The notes below the pieces were generated by a model, which saw only the letters and a program-made list of their open reading frames with translations, made no database searches and had not been told where the DNA came from. From Nonomuraea wenchangensis (GTDB taxonomy: Bacteria; Actinomycetota; Actinomycetes; Streptosporangiales; Streptosporangiaceae): 64,000 bases of DNA. The position numbers were made by a program, and so were the translations under genes. The stretch lies in NCBI RefSeq assembly GCF_900111685.1, contig NZ_FOHX01000020.1, positions 1 to 64,000 of the forward strand, written 5' to 3'. This document shows positions 25,449-33,599 of the stretch, piece after piece. Positions within the stretch are counted from its first letter, which is position 1, and every line of letters begins with the position of its first letter.

Positions 25449-27980
25449 TCAGATGGGCGGCGGGTCGAAGTCGCAGTTGAGCCGTTCGCCCGCGAGCAGC
25501 CCCAGCGCGTCGGGATGCTCGCGCCCCATGGCCAGCTCGAAGCGCTGCGTCGTCTCGGCGAGCAGCCGTTTGGATTCCTCGCTCGCCCCGACGGCCTCCA
25601 GGTCGAGGCAGAGGTTGGCCGCGCAGATGAGGCTGAGGTAGTGGTCGGCGGAGAAGCCGGCCTGGACGATCCGCAGGTTCTCCTCGCCGACGGCGCGCGC
25701 GTCCTCGTGCCTGCCGAGCGCGGCGAGGTCGTTCTGGAGGTTGATCGCGCAGCTCACGGTGTAGTCGTGGTCGCGGCCGACGCGGGCGGTGAGCCCGGCC
25801 AGCGCCCGCTCGTCCAGCGCGAGGGCGGCCTCGGGGTTGCCCGTGAGGCGGAGGAGCAGGGCGTGGTTGATCCGCGCCGCGTGGGTGAACGGGTGATCGT
25901 CGCCGAAGACCGCCGGGTAGAGCCGCAGGGCCCGCTCGGTGATCTCCAGCGCCTCGTCCAGCTCGCCGACGGCGCGCAGCACGTTGGCCAGGCCGAAGGC
26001 GGCGGCCAGTGTGTAGGCGTGCTCGTCGCCGAACAGCCGGCGCGAACGGATGTGGGTGTCCCGCATGAGCTGCAGGGCCTCGGGCAGCCTGCCCACGCGG
26101 CGCAGGCAGACCGCGAAGTCCTTGGCCGCGAGCAGCGTGCTCGGGTGGTCCTCGCCCAGGCTCGCCACGCCGTAGGAGTAGGCCTCCTCGGCCAGGTCGG
26201 TGGCCACCTCGAACTGGCCGTTCAGGCGGACGGCCCGGCTGAGGTTGGTCCACGTGAGCAGCAGCACCCGGCGGCCGATGCCCTCCATGCTGCTCTGCTT
26301 GAGGTAGACGTCCTGGAGCAGCTCGCTGGCCCGGTCGTAGTCGCTGGTCAGGGTGTAGTCGAGGGCGAGGCTGTGGCGGGCGCGCAGGGTCAGCGGGTCG
26401 CTGTCGCCGTAGAGGCGCTCGTAGGTCTCGGACGCCTCCGCGTCCAGCTTCTGGGCCTGGGAGAACTCGCCCCGGCCGCGCAGGGCGCCGGCGTAGCCGA
26501 TCTTTGCCCACAACGTCTCGGAGTGGTCGGCGCCGAGCGTGTCGGTCATCAGGGCGAAGGTCTCGGCGACGAGCTGGACGGACTTGGTGTACTGGGCGAG
26601 CTGCAGGTAGACGTTGGACAGGTGGACGCGGGCGACCAGCACGTCCTTGTGGTCGAGGCCGTCTACCTGGGTCCACTTCGCGATGTACTCGTTGATCAGC
26701 GCCTGCGCCTGGCGGTAGCTGCCGCGTACGTACAGGTAGCGCACCAGGTCGAGGGCGAACCTGCGGACGCTCGGCACCGTGCAGTCGATCAGGCCGGACG
26801 GCTCCAGGTGCGCGGCCAGCTCCTCGTAGCGGGGCCAGTTGACCGTGTCGTCGGGGTCGGCGGGTGCGGTGCCCGACAGCAGCAGGTGGACCTCGTGGCG
26901 CAGCTCTGCGCGGTCCTTCTCCGGGGTCTCGTCGCGCAGCAGGGCCTGGTTGAGCCGGTGGACCTGGAGGGTGCGTACGGACGGCTCCACCTTGACCAGG
27001 GCCAGCCGCTCCAGCTGGCTCAGCGCGTTGGTGAGCGTGATCGGGTCGGAGAGGATGGGCCCGAGACGCGGGCCGACCGCGCGGTTGCCCCGGCGGAAGA
27101 CGTCGCGCGGGATGGGCTCGGGGCCGAAGAACGCGCAGCAGCGCAGCACCTCGACGGCGGCGGGAAGGGTCTTCTGCAGCTGGTCGACCGACAGGCGCCA
27201 CGCCGCCGTCATGGAGGTCGGGTAGGTGGGTGACTTCTCCAGCTCCAGCAGCCTGCTGGTCTGCTCCTGCAGCAGCTCCAGGTAGTCCTCCACCGGCATC
27301 AGGGTGCGGACCAGCAGGGCCGCGGCCTGTTCGAGCGCGATCGGCAGGTCTCCGAGCTGCTCGGCGATGCGGTCGGCCTCGTCGAGGCTGACCGTCTCGT
27401 TGAGGCGCCTGCGGAGGAAGGCCACGCTCTCCTCACGCCTGAAGACGTCCACCTGGATCGTGGGCTCGTGGTCGCTCCAGCGCGAGTTGCGCGAGGTGAT
27501 GATGACGTGGCCGGGGCCTCGCGGGATGAACTCCTTGACGAACTCGGGTTCTTCGGCGTTGTCGAAGATCACCAGCCAGCCGCGGTACGGTGACCCGCTC
27601 TCCAGCGCGCGGATGACCTCCTGGGCGGTCTTCTCCACGCCGGTGCTGCTCGCGGGGGGCAGGCCGAGCTTCGGCGCCATGTCCGCCAGCGTCGAGGGCA
27701 CCAGCAGGGGCTGGTCGGCGGAGACCCAGAGGACCAGGTCGTAGTGGGCGCGGTATTGCCAGGCGTACTCGATGGCCAGCTGCGTCTTGCCGACGCCGCC
27801 GAGGCCCTGGAGCGCCCGCGGCTGCGCGACGACCGCGGTCACGGTGTTGATGCTTTTTCTCAGTGCCGTGAGGAGGTCCTTGCGGCCGGTGAAGTTCGGA
27901 TTGCGATTGGGCACGCGTTCCCAGACCTGAGAGCTCTGCGGCGGCAGGAAATTCTCCGACACGTCGGTCCTCCGCTTCAT
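25449..27980 (-). CDS. FxsT-like NB-ARC/tetratricopeptide repeat protein of the FxSxx-type system
   Basis: The ATG at 27980 gives 843 residues. RVPNRNPNFTGRKDLL, the P-loop GLGGVGKTQLA (about 59-69), Walker B in GWLVIFDNAEE and an HVIITSRN sensor form an NB-ARC ATPase. From about residue 370 on, tetratricopeptide repeats with ALxLxERALxLYPAVFGDDH-like units fill the C-terminus. The RNPNFTGR start is the hallmark of the TPR protein of the FxSxx-COOH system. Such STAND-type proteins usually sense or scaffold; the exact role in this system is unknown. It is convergent with the two enzyme genes and divergent from the precursor gene, so it has its own promoter. An ATG at 28013 is an alternative start. 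Confidence 0.9.
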   Translation of the reverse strand: MKRRTDVSENFLPPQSSQVWERVPNRNPNFTGRKDLLTALRKSINTVTAVVAQPRALQGLGGVGKTQLAIEYAWQYRAHYDLVLWVSADQPLLVPSTLADMAPKLGLPPASSTGVEKTAQEVIRALESGSPYRGWLVIFDNAEEPEFVKEFIPRGPGHVIITSRNSRWSDHEPTIQVDVFRREESVAFLRRRLNETVSLDEADRIAEQLGDLPIALEQAAALLVRTLMPVEDYLELLQEQTSRLLELEKSPTYPTSMTAAWRLSVDQLQKTLPAAVEVLRCCAFFGPEPIPRDVFRRGNRAVGPRLGPILSDPITLTNALSQLERLALVKVEPSVRTLQVHRLNQALLRDETPEKDRAELRHEVHLLLSGTAPADPDDTVNWPRYEELAAHLEPSGLIDCTVPSVRRFALDLVRYLYVRGSYRQAQALINEYIAKWTQVDGLDHKDVLVARVHLSNVYLQLAQYTKSVQLVAETFALMTDTLGADHSETLWAKIGYAGALRGRGEFSQAQKLDAEASETYERLYGDSDPLTLRARHSLALDYTLTSDYDRASELLQDVYLKQSSMEGIGRRVLLLTWTNLSRAVRLNGQFEVATDLAEEAYSYGVASLGEDHPSTLLAAKDFAVCLRRVGRLPEALQLMRDTHIRSRRLFGDEHAYTLAAAFGLANVLRAVGELDEALEITERALRLYPAVFGDDHPFTHAARINHALLLRLTGNPEAALALDERALAGLTARVGRDHDYTVSCAINLQNDLAALGRHEDARAVGEENLRIVQAGFSADHYLSLICAANLCLDLEAVGASEESKRLLAETTQRFELAMGREHPDALGLLAGERLNCDFDPPPI

Positions 27981-28074
27981 ATCCGAAGAGGTGAGGCAAC
28001 CGTAGAACCCCATACTAGAGGTTGATTAGCGCACCGCGCTGTCACAGAATGCTAAATAGCCCCAATGAAGAACG

Positions 28075-28102
28075 CGCCCGCGCATCGGTTCCTGTGCGGG
28101 CG
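28075..28102 (+). promoter_or_regulatory. Leader hairpin and candidate promoter of the precursor-peptide gene
   Basis: Ten-base arms (one G-U pair) around an eight-base loop form a stable hairpin that ends 21 bases before the ATG at 28124. Upstream, TTGATT (28022-28027) and CAGAAT (28045-28050) are spaced by 17 bases, a plausible promoter that would put the hairpin in the 5' leader. The divergent fxsT-like gene has a -10-like TAGTAT at 28012-28017 on the other strand. Confidence 0.45.
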
Positions 28103-28123
28103 ACCGAAACGGATGGAGTGCGC

Positions 28124-28309
28124 ATGCGTGACGGGCATCAGAAGCAGGGCACGTTGATCGACGTCAGCGCTCTTTCCTTGGCGGACATGCTGTCGGTGGA
28201 AAGCGCGGCGCTCCGCGCGGCGATGACGTCCTGCCTGGACGAGGGCGGCGACGTCGCGGCCTTCGGCAACTCCCTGGCGGGGCTGTCCACCGAGCTCCGC
28301 GCTCGATGA
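28124..28309 (+). CDS. FxsA-like RiPP precursor peptide, non-canonical C-terminus
   Basis: The ATG at 28124 has GGAG a few bases upstream and gives 61 residues. The leader has the conserved look of FxsA-type precursors: LIDVSALSLADMLSVESAAL, then a second helix ending TSCLDE. The C-terminus reads GGDVAAFGNSLAGLSTELRA plus a final Arg. Phe47-Gly48-Asn49 is an aromatic-x-Asn triplet, which fits three-residue cyclophane formation by FxsB-type enzymes. Canonical precursors end in FxSxx, whereas this one carries 12 residues after the triplet. The gene lies between the TPR gene and the MFS exporter and is only about 4 kb from the two maturases. Assignment as substrate is inference from leader, triplet and context. 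Confidence 0.68.
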   Translation: MRDGHQKQGTLIDVSALSLADMLSVESAALRAAMTSCLDEGGDVAAFGNSLAGLSTELRAR

Positions 28310-28361
28310 CGGCACGCGGGATTTCCGCGACGCGCCTTTTTTGATGAATGGCCGGGGAAAC

Positions 28362-29645
28362 TCACCTTTCGACCCCGGGCGAGGGCACGAGGTCCCGAGA
28401 CGGGCGGTGTGCCCCGAGCAGCTTCGGCAGTCTCGGCAGCTCGGGCCTCGGCAGGTCGGGCGGCAGCAGCGGGGTCAACCGCGCGCCTATCGGCGGCCAG
28501 CCGCTCAGTGCCGCCGCGGTCAGCATGAGCAGGCACAACACCGCCGAGCCGCCCTGCACGTCGCCCCAGGCCACCATGAAGCCGCCCAGGGGCGCGGCGA
28601 AGCAGAACGCACCGTACGAGGAGAGGCGTGACACGCCGACGACCCGGGCCAGCGTCGCCGGATCGACCTTGTGGACCTCCACCGACCTGATCGCCACGTT
28701 GCTGAGCGCGCCCCCGATGCCCGTGGCCACCAGAGCCAGGGCGAAGAAGTAGGACGGCAGGCTCACGTACGTGCCGAACGCCGCCAGCACGAGCGCGAAC
28801 GCCCAGATCCACAGGTGCAGCCGCAGCACGCCGCGCAGAGGCGGCAGGACGACCGACAGGGCCGAGCCCAGCACGCCGCCCACCCCTCCCGCCGCCAGCA
28901 CGATCCCGACCTTGAGCGAGGACATGTCCCCGGACCCCGCGACGTAGATCATGATCAGGGTGTTGACCATGAGGTTGGTGAAGGTGGTCACCACGATCGA
29001 GCCGCCCAGGAACGGCAGCTTGGTGAGCTCGCGGAAGCCCTCGGCCAGGTCCCGCAGCCGTGACGGCCGGTTGGGGCCCCGGCCCGTGTCGCGCCCCCAG
29101 CCGAAGAACAGGGCGTAGGAGACCGCGAAGAGGACCGAGTTGACCACGAAGGGAACGAACCGGCCGACCCCGAAAAGATAGCCGCCGAGCGGCCGGCCGG
29201 CCAGCGAGGCGAAGTGGCTCGCGGCCTCGCTCTTGGCGAGCGCGTTGTGCATCCTGGCCGGCTGCACCATCGCGGGCAGCAGGGCCGACTCCGCCAGGGT
29301 GTAGAGCACCCAGAGGCTGCCCTCGACCGCCGCGGCCAGCAGGAGGTGCGTGAGCGACGGCCCGCCGAACATCATGGCGACCAGCACGGAGGCCACGCTG
29401 AGCAGGCGACCGGCCTCCACGCACAGGATGACCCGGCGGGGTGAGATCCGGTCGACCAGAAAGCCGCCGGGCACGTAGAAGAGCAGGATGGGGAGGGTGA
29501 GCGCGAATCCGGCCCAGCCTGCGGCGGCGGGTGAGGACGTCTGCACCAGGGCGAGAAGCGGATAGGCGACACCGAGCGTGCGCGTACCGACTGTCGAAAT
29601 GGCCGAACCAGCCCAAATCGGGGCGATTCCGGACCTTATCGGCAT
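28362..29645 (-). CDS. MFS transporter (DHA3-like exporter)
   Basis: The ATG at 29645 (MPIRSGIAPIWAGSAIS) gives 427 residues with 12 predicted helices. Loop 2-3 has FVPGGFLVDR-type GG-x3-DR in VPGGFLVDRISPRR, and the central loop is long (GRDTGRGPNRPSRLRDLAEG). This is the MFS_3/EntS-like drug or siderophore exporter group. It lies 52 bases beyond the precursor-peptide gene on the opposite strand, so it converges with it and is a candidate exporter for the modified peptide or for an aminoglycoside-like compound; context is the only support. The long upstream frame to 29741 is unlikely to be translated. The C-terminal tail is rich in Pro and Leu. Confidence 0.88.
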   Translation of the reverse strand: MPIRSGIAPIWAGSAISTVGTRTLGVAYPLLALVQTSSPAAAGWAGFALTLPILLFYVPGGFLVDRISPRRVILCVEAGRLLSVASVLVAMMFGGPSLTHLLLAAAVEGSLWVLYTLAESALLPAMVQPARMHNALAKSEAASHFASLAGRPLGGYLFGVGRFVPFVVNSVLFAVSYALFFGWGRDTGRGPNRPSRLRDLAEGFRELTKLPFLGGSIVVTTFTNLMVNTLIMIYVAGSGDMSSLKVGIVLAAGGVGGVLGSALSVVLPPLRGVLRLHLWIWAFALVLAAFGTYVSLPSYFFALALVATGIGGALSNVAIRSVEVHKVDPATLARVVGVSRLSSYGAFCFAAPLGGFMVAWGDVQGGSAVLCLLMLTAAALSGWPPIGARLTPLLPPDLPRPELPRLPKLLGAHRPSRDLVPSPGVER

Positions 29646-29962
29646 TTTTTGCGCTTTATGCCGCGTTTGGCCAACCGTCTCGTCCACGCCCCCTGCCTTT
29701 TCGAACCCGACCTTTCGGTCATAAGCGGTCGAGCATGACACAAGCCGCCTCTTACATGGGGGATGGGACTACTTACCAGCTATTTACCAGCCGCGACCCG
29801 TTGCAGTATAGGGGACAACACCCTGCCGTACGCATCCGGCACCCCTTCTGGTCCGTCACTATACCGTCGCCAGCGTGGCATTTATGCCGCCATGATCAAC
29901 AGAACGGCTAAGAATGACCAAACAGCCTCGACAGCACCCCCTGCGCCTGATCGGATGATCTT

Positions 29963-30778
29963 GTGACCACTAAGAGCCTTAAGTGCCCGATATACACCTT
30001 TAACGCCCTGAGTCGTGATTTTTCAGCTCTTGGTGTGGCTTTCGGTCAGGTCGTGATGCTGCACTCCTCGCTGCGCCAGGTCGGTCCCACCGAAGGCGGG
30101 GCCGCCACCGTGGTCGCGGCCCTGCGCGGGCTGCTCGGCGACGGCGGCACGCTCGCCGTCCCCGCCGGCACCGCCGGGAACTCCGACACCTCGCCCCTCT
30201 ACCGGGCGGCGGTGGCCGGGATGACGCCCGAGGAGGTCGCCGCCTACCGCGAACGCATGCCGGCCTTCGATCCCGCCACCACGCCGTCGCAGGGGATGGG
30301 AGTGATCGCCGAGCACGTACGTACGCTGCCGGGAGCGCGGCGCAGCGCGCACCCGCACACCTCGATCGCCGCCGTCGGGCCCAGGGCGGCGGAGATCACC
30401 GACGGGCACGCGCGGGACTGCCTGCTCGGCGAGCGCTCCCCCCTCGCCCGCCTGTACGACGCCGACGCCCAGGTGCTGCTGCTCGGCGTCGGCTACGACC
30501 GGTGCACCGCCTTCCACCTGGCCGAATACCGGTGCGCCGACCACCCGCCACGGCGCACCTACCGGGCCGTGGTGGACGACGGGGACGGGCGACGGTGGGT
30601 CGAGTTCGAGGACCTGAAGCTGGACGCGAGCGACTTCAGCACGCTCGGGGCCGCGTTCGAGCGGACGGGGGCGGTGCGGAGGGGACAGGTGGGGGCGGCC
30701 GAGGCGCGGCTGTTCTCCCTACGGGCCGCCGTGGACCACGCCACCGGTTGGCTCACCACCCACCGCCCCCGCCCTTAG
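29963..30778 (+). CDS. AAC(3)-family N-acetyltransferase
   Basis: The GTG at 29963 gives 271 residues. Motifs of the antibiotic acetyltransferase (AAC(3)) family are present: VMLHSSLRQVGPTEGGAATV, RRSAHPHTSIAAVGPRA, and the C-terminal LLGVGYDRCTAFHLAEYR with the catalytic His. The family acetylates the 3-amino group of 2-deoxystreptamine aminoglycosides, but many actinobacterial homologues act on other amines (for example FrbF in phosphonate synthesis). It is divergent from the MFS exporter, a typical self-protection pairing. The upstream 220 bases are AT-rich and carry the two promoters. Resistance spectrum cannot be predicted from the sequence. Confidence 0.92.
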   Translation: MTTKSLKCPIYTFNALSRDFSALGVAFGQVVMLHSSLRQVGPTEGGAATVVAALRGLLGDGGTLAVPAGTAGNSDTSPLYRAAVAGMTPEEVAAYRERMPAFDPATTPSQGMGVIAEHVRTLPGARRSAHPHTSIAAVGPRAAEITDGHARDCLLGERSPLARLYDADAQVLLLGVGYDRCTAFHLAEYRCADHPPRRTYRAVVDDGDGRRWVEFEDLKLDASDFSTLGAAFERTGAVRRGQVGAAEARLFSLRAAVDHATGWLTTHRPRP

Positions 30779-30791
30779 ACGCCCATGGCAG

Positions 30792-31274
30792 TCAGGCAGT
30801 GGCGGCGCTCATCACCACGCGGGGCGCGACCTCCAGGCCGAGCTCGCGCTCGTGCTCCACCAGCGCGCGCAGCTCCGGCCCCCACTCCTCCGGCGGGAGG
30901 ACGGCGAAGCCGTGACGGGTGTACCAGGGGGCGTTCCACGGGACGTCGCGGTAGGTGGTCAGCGTCACGCGCGGGGCTCCGACGGCGCGGGCGTGGTCGA
31001 GGACGGCCGTCACGAGCCGCCCGCCGATGCCGCGGCGCATGCTCTCAGGGTGCACGGCGAGCTGGTCGAGATGGAGGTGCCCGTCCACCTGGCCCATCAG
31101 CGCGAACCCGGCCGGCGGCTCGCCCTCGACCAGGACGCGCCCGGGATCGCCGGCCTCCTCGATCATCGTCGTGCCCGGCGGGAACGTGATGCCGACCTGC
31201 TCGAACAGCCGGTCGGCCGCCAGCTCGACCGACACCAGACCGGGGAGTTCTTCCGGATCAGCCCATCGCACCAC
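30792..31274 (-). CDS. GNAT-family N-acetyltransferase
   Basis: The 160-residue protein begins MVRWADPEELPGLVSVELAA. The acetyl-CoA motif is LDQLAVHPESMRRGIGGRLV (R-x2-GIGG), followed by RVTLTTYRDVPWNAPWYTRH and GFAVLPPEEWGPELRALVEH. The TTYRDVPWNAPWYTRHGF segment is typical of a small single-domain group in actinomycetes, whose substrates are mostly unknown. It is convergent with the AAC(3)-like gene, with only 13 bases between stop codons, and precedes dapB on the same strand by 163 bases in transcription order reversed (it lies upstream of dapB). No functional link is apparent. Confidence 0.9.
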   Translation of the reverse strand: MVRWADPEELPGLVSVELAADRLFEQVGITFPPGTTMIEEAGDPGRVLVEGEPPAGFALMGQVDGHLHLDQLAVHPESMRRGIGGRLVTAVLDHARAVGAPRVTLTTYRDVPWNAPWYTRHGFAVLPPEEWGPELRALVEHERELGLEVAPRVVMSAATA

Positions 31275-31437
31275 GCCGACACGATCTCATCCTTCGGGCC
31301 GATCGCGCACGCCGTTATTAATGTGGGTGATCGTAGGCCCGGCTGTGCGGAGTCGGGACCCTCTCCTCACGGCGTGCCCACCGGCCCATCGCCTGGTGGG
31401 CACGTCGTGCGGCCGTGCCGGTCGCAGGTCGGGCCGG

Positions 31438-32175
31438 TCACAGGTCGAGCAGGGGCTCCAGGCCGATCGTGAGGCCGGGAAGCTCGCGCACCCGGCGGAC
31501 CCCGAGCAGGACGCCCGGCGTGAACGCCGACCGGCTCATCGTGTCGTGGCGGATCGTGAGGATCTCGCCGTCGCCGCCCAGCAGGACCTCCTGGTGCGCG
31601 ATGAGGCCGGCCAGGCGCACCGCGTGCACGCGCACACCGCCGACGTCTGCCCCGCGGGCTCCGTCGAGCGAGGTGCTGGTCGCGTCGGGCATCGCACCCG
31701 TGCCGGCCTTGGCGCGGGCCTCGGCCACCAGCTCCGCGGTACGGCGGGCGGTGCCGGACGGGGCGTCGGCCTTGTTGGGGTGGTGCAGCTCGACGATCTC
31801 GACCGACTCGAAGTAGCGGGCCGCCTGCTGGGCGAAGTGCATCATGAGCACGGCGGCGATGCCGAAGTTGGGGGCGATCAGGCAGTTGGTGCCGGGATTC
31901 TCGCCCAGCCAGGCGCGTACGGTCGCCAGCCGCCCCTCGTCGAACCCCGTCGTCCCCACGACGGGATGGATGCCGTGGGAGATCGCCCATTCGAGGTTGC
32001 CCATGACGACGTCGGGGTGGGTGAAGTCGACCACCACCTCCGCGCCCGTGAGCCCTTCGACGGGGTCGTCCTTGTCGAGCGCGGCAACCAGCTCCATGTC
32101 GGGGGCCGCCTCGACCGCCTTGCACACCTCGACGCCCACGCGCCCGAGCGCGCCCAGCACACCTACCCTGATCAC
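31438..32175 (-). CDS. dapB: 4-hydroxy-tetrahydrodipicolinate reductase
   Basis: The GTG at 32175 gives 245 residues, normal for actinobacterial DapB. MIRVGVLGALGRVG is the NAD(P)H-binding Rossmann start (GxxGxxG), GTTGFDEG and the catalytic VELHHPNKADAPSGTA motif (His-His and Lys) follow, and LGVRRVRELPGLTIGLEPLL closes the chain. It reduces the DapA product in the lysine/diaminopimelate pathway in the cytoplasm. It lies 113 bases after the M16 peptidase gene, with a terminator hairpin between them, so it probably has its own promoter. Its separation from dapA by 23 kb is discussed as a finding. Confidence 0.96.
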   Translation of the reverse strand: MIRVGVLGALGRVGVEVCKAVEAAPDMELVAALDKDDPVEGLTGAEVVVDFTHPDVVMGNLEWAISHGIHPVVGTTGFDEGRLATVRAWLGENPGTNCLIAPNFGIAAVLMMHFAQQAARYFESVEIVELHHPNKADAPSGTARRTAELVAEARAKAGTGAMPDATSTSLDGARGADVGGVRVHAVRLAGLIAHQEVLLGGDGEILTIRHDTMSRSAFTPGVLLGVRRVRELPGLTIGLEPLLDL

Positions 32176-32202
32176 AGGGCAACCCTATCCCAAGGCACGC
32201 GA

Positions 32203-32235
32203 ACGGCCCCCGCGCCGGGCGGGCGCGAGGGCCGT
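32203..32235 (-). terminator. Hairpin terminator after the pnp-M16 transcript
   Basis: Fourteen-base arms with one mismatch (ACGGCCC...CGCGCC against its complement) and a five-base loop lie about 54 bases beyond the M16 peptidase stop and 28 bases before the dapB GTG. Confidence 0.65.
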
Positions 32236-32288
32236 CCACCGCCGTCCACCGCCGTTCGACAGCCGTTTCGCTGCCGATCCGCCGGCGT

Positions 32289-33599
32289 TCAGCGGATCGC
32301 GTCGGTGAAGTCCTTGTCGCCGTACGGGCCGATCACGGCGAGCGTGAGCGGCCGGTTGAGCACGTCGCGGGCGATCTCGTCGATCTCCTCGGAGGTGACC
32401 GCCTCGATGCGCGCCAGCACCTCGTCCACCGACATGAGCTCCTCGTAGACGAGCTCGTTCTTGCCGATCCTGGACATGCGCGAGCCGGTGTCCTCCAGCC
32501 CGAGCACGAGGCCGCCGCGCATCTGGCCCTTGCCGCGCCCGATCTCCTCCTCGCTCAGCCCTTCGGCGACCACCCGGGCCACCTCGTCCCGGCAGATCTT
32601 GAGCACGTCGTCGATCTTCGTCGGCAGGCAGCCGACGTAGATGCCGAACTGCCCGGTGTCGGCGTAGGCGGAGGTGTAGCTGTAGGCGGAGTACGCCAGC
32701 CCGCGCTTCTCCCTGATCTCCTGGAACAGCCGCGACGACATGCCGCCGCCGAGCGCCGCGTTGAGCACGCCCAGCGCGAAGCGGCGGTCGTCGGTCCGGG
32801 ACAGGCCGGTGGTGCCGAGCACCAGGTTGGCCTGCTCGGTGGGCCGGTCGAGCACCCGCACGCCGGGACGCGGGCCGGCGCCGGGGCCGCTGGTGCGCGG
32901 CGGTTCGTACTCGGCGGGGCCGCTCAGCGCGCCGGCCCGCTCGTACGCCCGCGCGACCAGCTCGACGACCTCCTCATGCCGGACGTTGCCGGCGACGGAG
33001 ACCACGGTGCGGCGCGGCCGGTAGTAGCGGTGGTAGTACTCGGCGATGCGCTCGCGCCCGAGCGTGTTGATCGACTCGACCGTGCCGAGGATGGGCCGGC
33101 CGATCGGCGAGTCGCCGTAGAGCGCCGCGGCGAACTGCTCGTGCACGACGTCGGACGGGTCGTCGTCGTGCATGGCGATCTCCTCCAGGATCACGCCCCG
33201 CTCGGACTCCACGTCGTCCTCGGTCACCAGCGAGCTGGTCACCACGTCGGCGAGGACGTCCACCGCGAGCGGCAGGTCCTCGTCGAGCACCCGCGCGTAG
33301 TAGCAGGTGTATTCCTTGGCGGTGAAGGCGTTGATCTCGCCGCCGATGCCCTCGACGGAGGCCGAGATCTCCATCGCGTCCCGCGTGGGGGTGCCCTTGA
33401 ACAGCAGGTGTTCGAGGAAGTGGGTGGCGCCCATGTGCTCGGGGGCCTCGTCCCGCGAGCCGATGCCGACCCACATGCCGACCGCGACGCTACGCACGGT
33501 CGGCATGGTCTCGGTCACCACACGCAGCCCACCGGGGAGGACGGTGCGCTTGACTTCCCCGGCTCCGTCCTTACCGGGGTGCAGCGTGGTGGTGTTCAC
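32289..33599 (-). CDS. M16-family zinc peptidase (mitochondrial processing peptidase-like)
   Basis: The 436-residue protein has the inverted zinc motif HxxEH in GATHFLEHLLFKGTPTRDAM with the distal Glu in LADVVTSSLVTEDDVESERG, and the C-terminal inactive half with LPTKIDDVLKICRDEVARVV. It is the bacterial homologue of the mitochondrial processing peptidase beta subunit; it degrades peptides in the cytoplasm, and its physiological substrates in actinomycetes are not established. Its GTG overlaps the pnp stop by four bases. The pnp-M16-dapB order is conserved in actinobacteria, so no special function should be read from the neighbourhood. Confidence 0.95.
   Translation of the reverse strand: MNTTTLHPGKDGAGEVKRTVLPGGLRVVTETMPTVRSVAVGMWVGIGSRDEAPEHMGATHFLEHLLFKGTPTRDAMEISASVEGIGGEINAFTAKEYTCYYARVLDEDLPLAVDVLADVVTSSLVTEDDVESERGVILEEIAMHDDDPSDVVHEQFAAALYGDSPIGRPILGTVESINTLGRERIAEYYHRYYRPRRTVVSVAGNVRHEEVVELVARAYERAGALSGPAEYEPPRTSGPGAGPRPGVRVLDRPTEQANLVLGTTGLSRTDDRRFALGVLNAALGGGMSSRLFQEIREKRGLAYSAYSYTSAYADTGQFGIYVGCLPTKIDDVLKICRDEVARVVAEGLSEEEIGRGKGQMRGGLVLGLEDTGSRMSRIGKNELVYEELMSVDEVLARIEAVTSEEIDEIARDVLNRPLTLAVIGPYGDKDFTDAIR

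Noticed and set aside
25063..27201. A 712-codon minus-strand frame and a 572-codon plus-strand frame over the NB-ARC/TPR gene
   Set aside because: Both are Arg/Pro/Ala-rich shadows of the FxsT-like gene; only its frame has P-loop and TPR motifs.
28022..28123. Longer N-terminus for the precursor peptide from 28022
   Set aside because: The extra residues are encoded across a promoter-like region and a leader hairpin. The ATG at 28124 has a GGAG site and starts the conserved leader.
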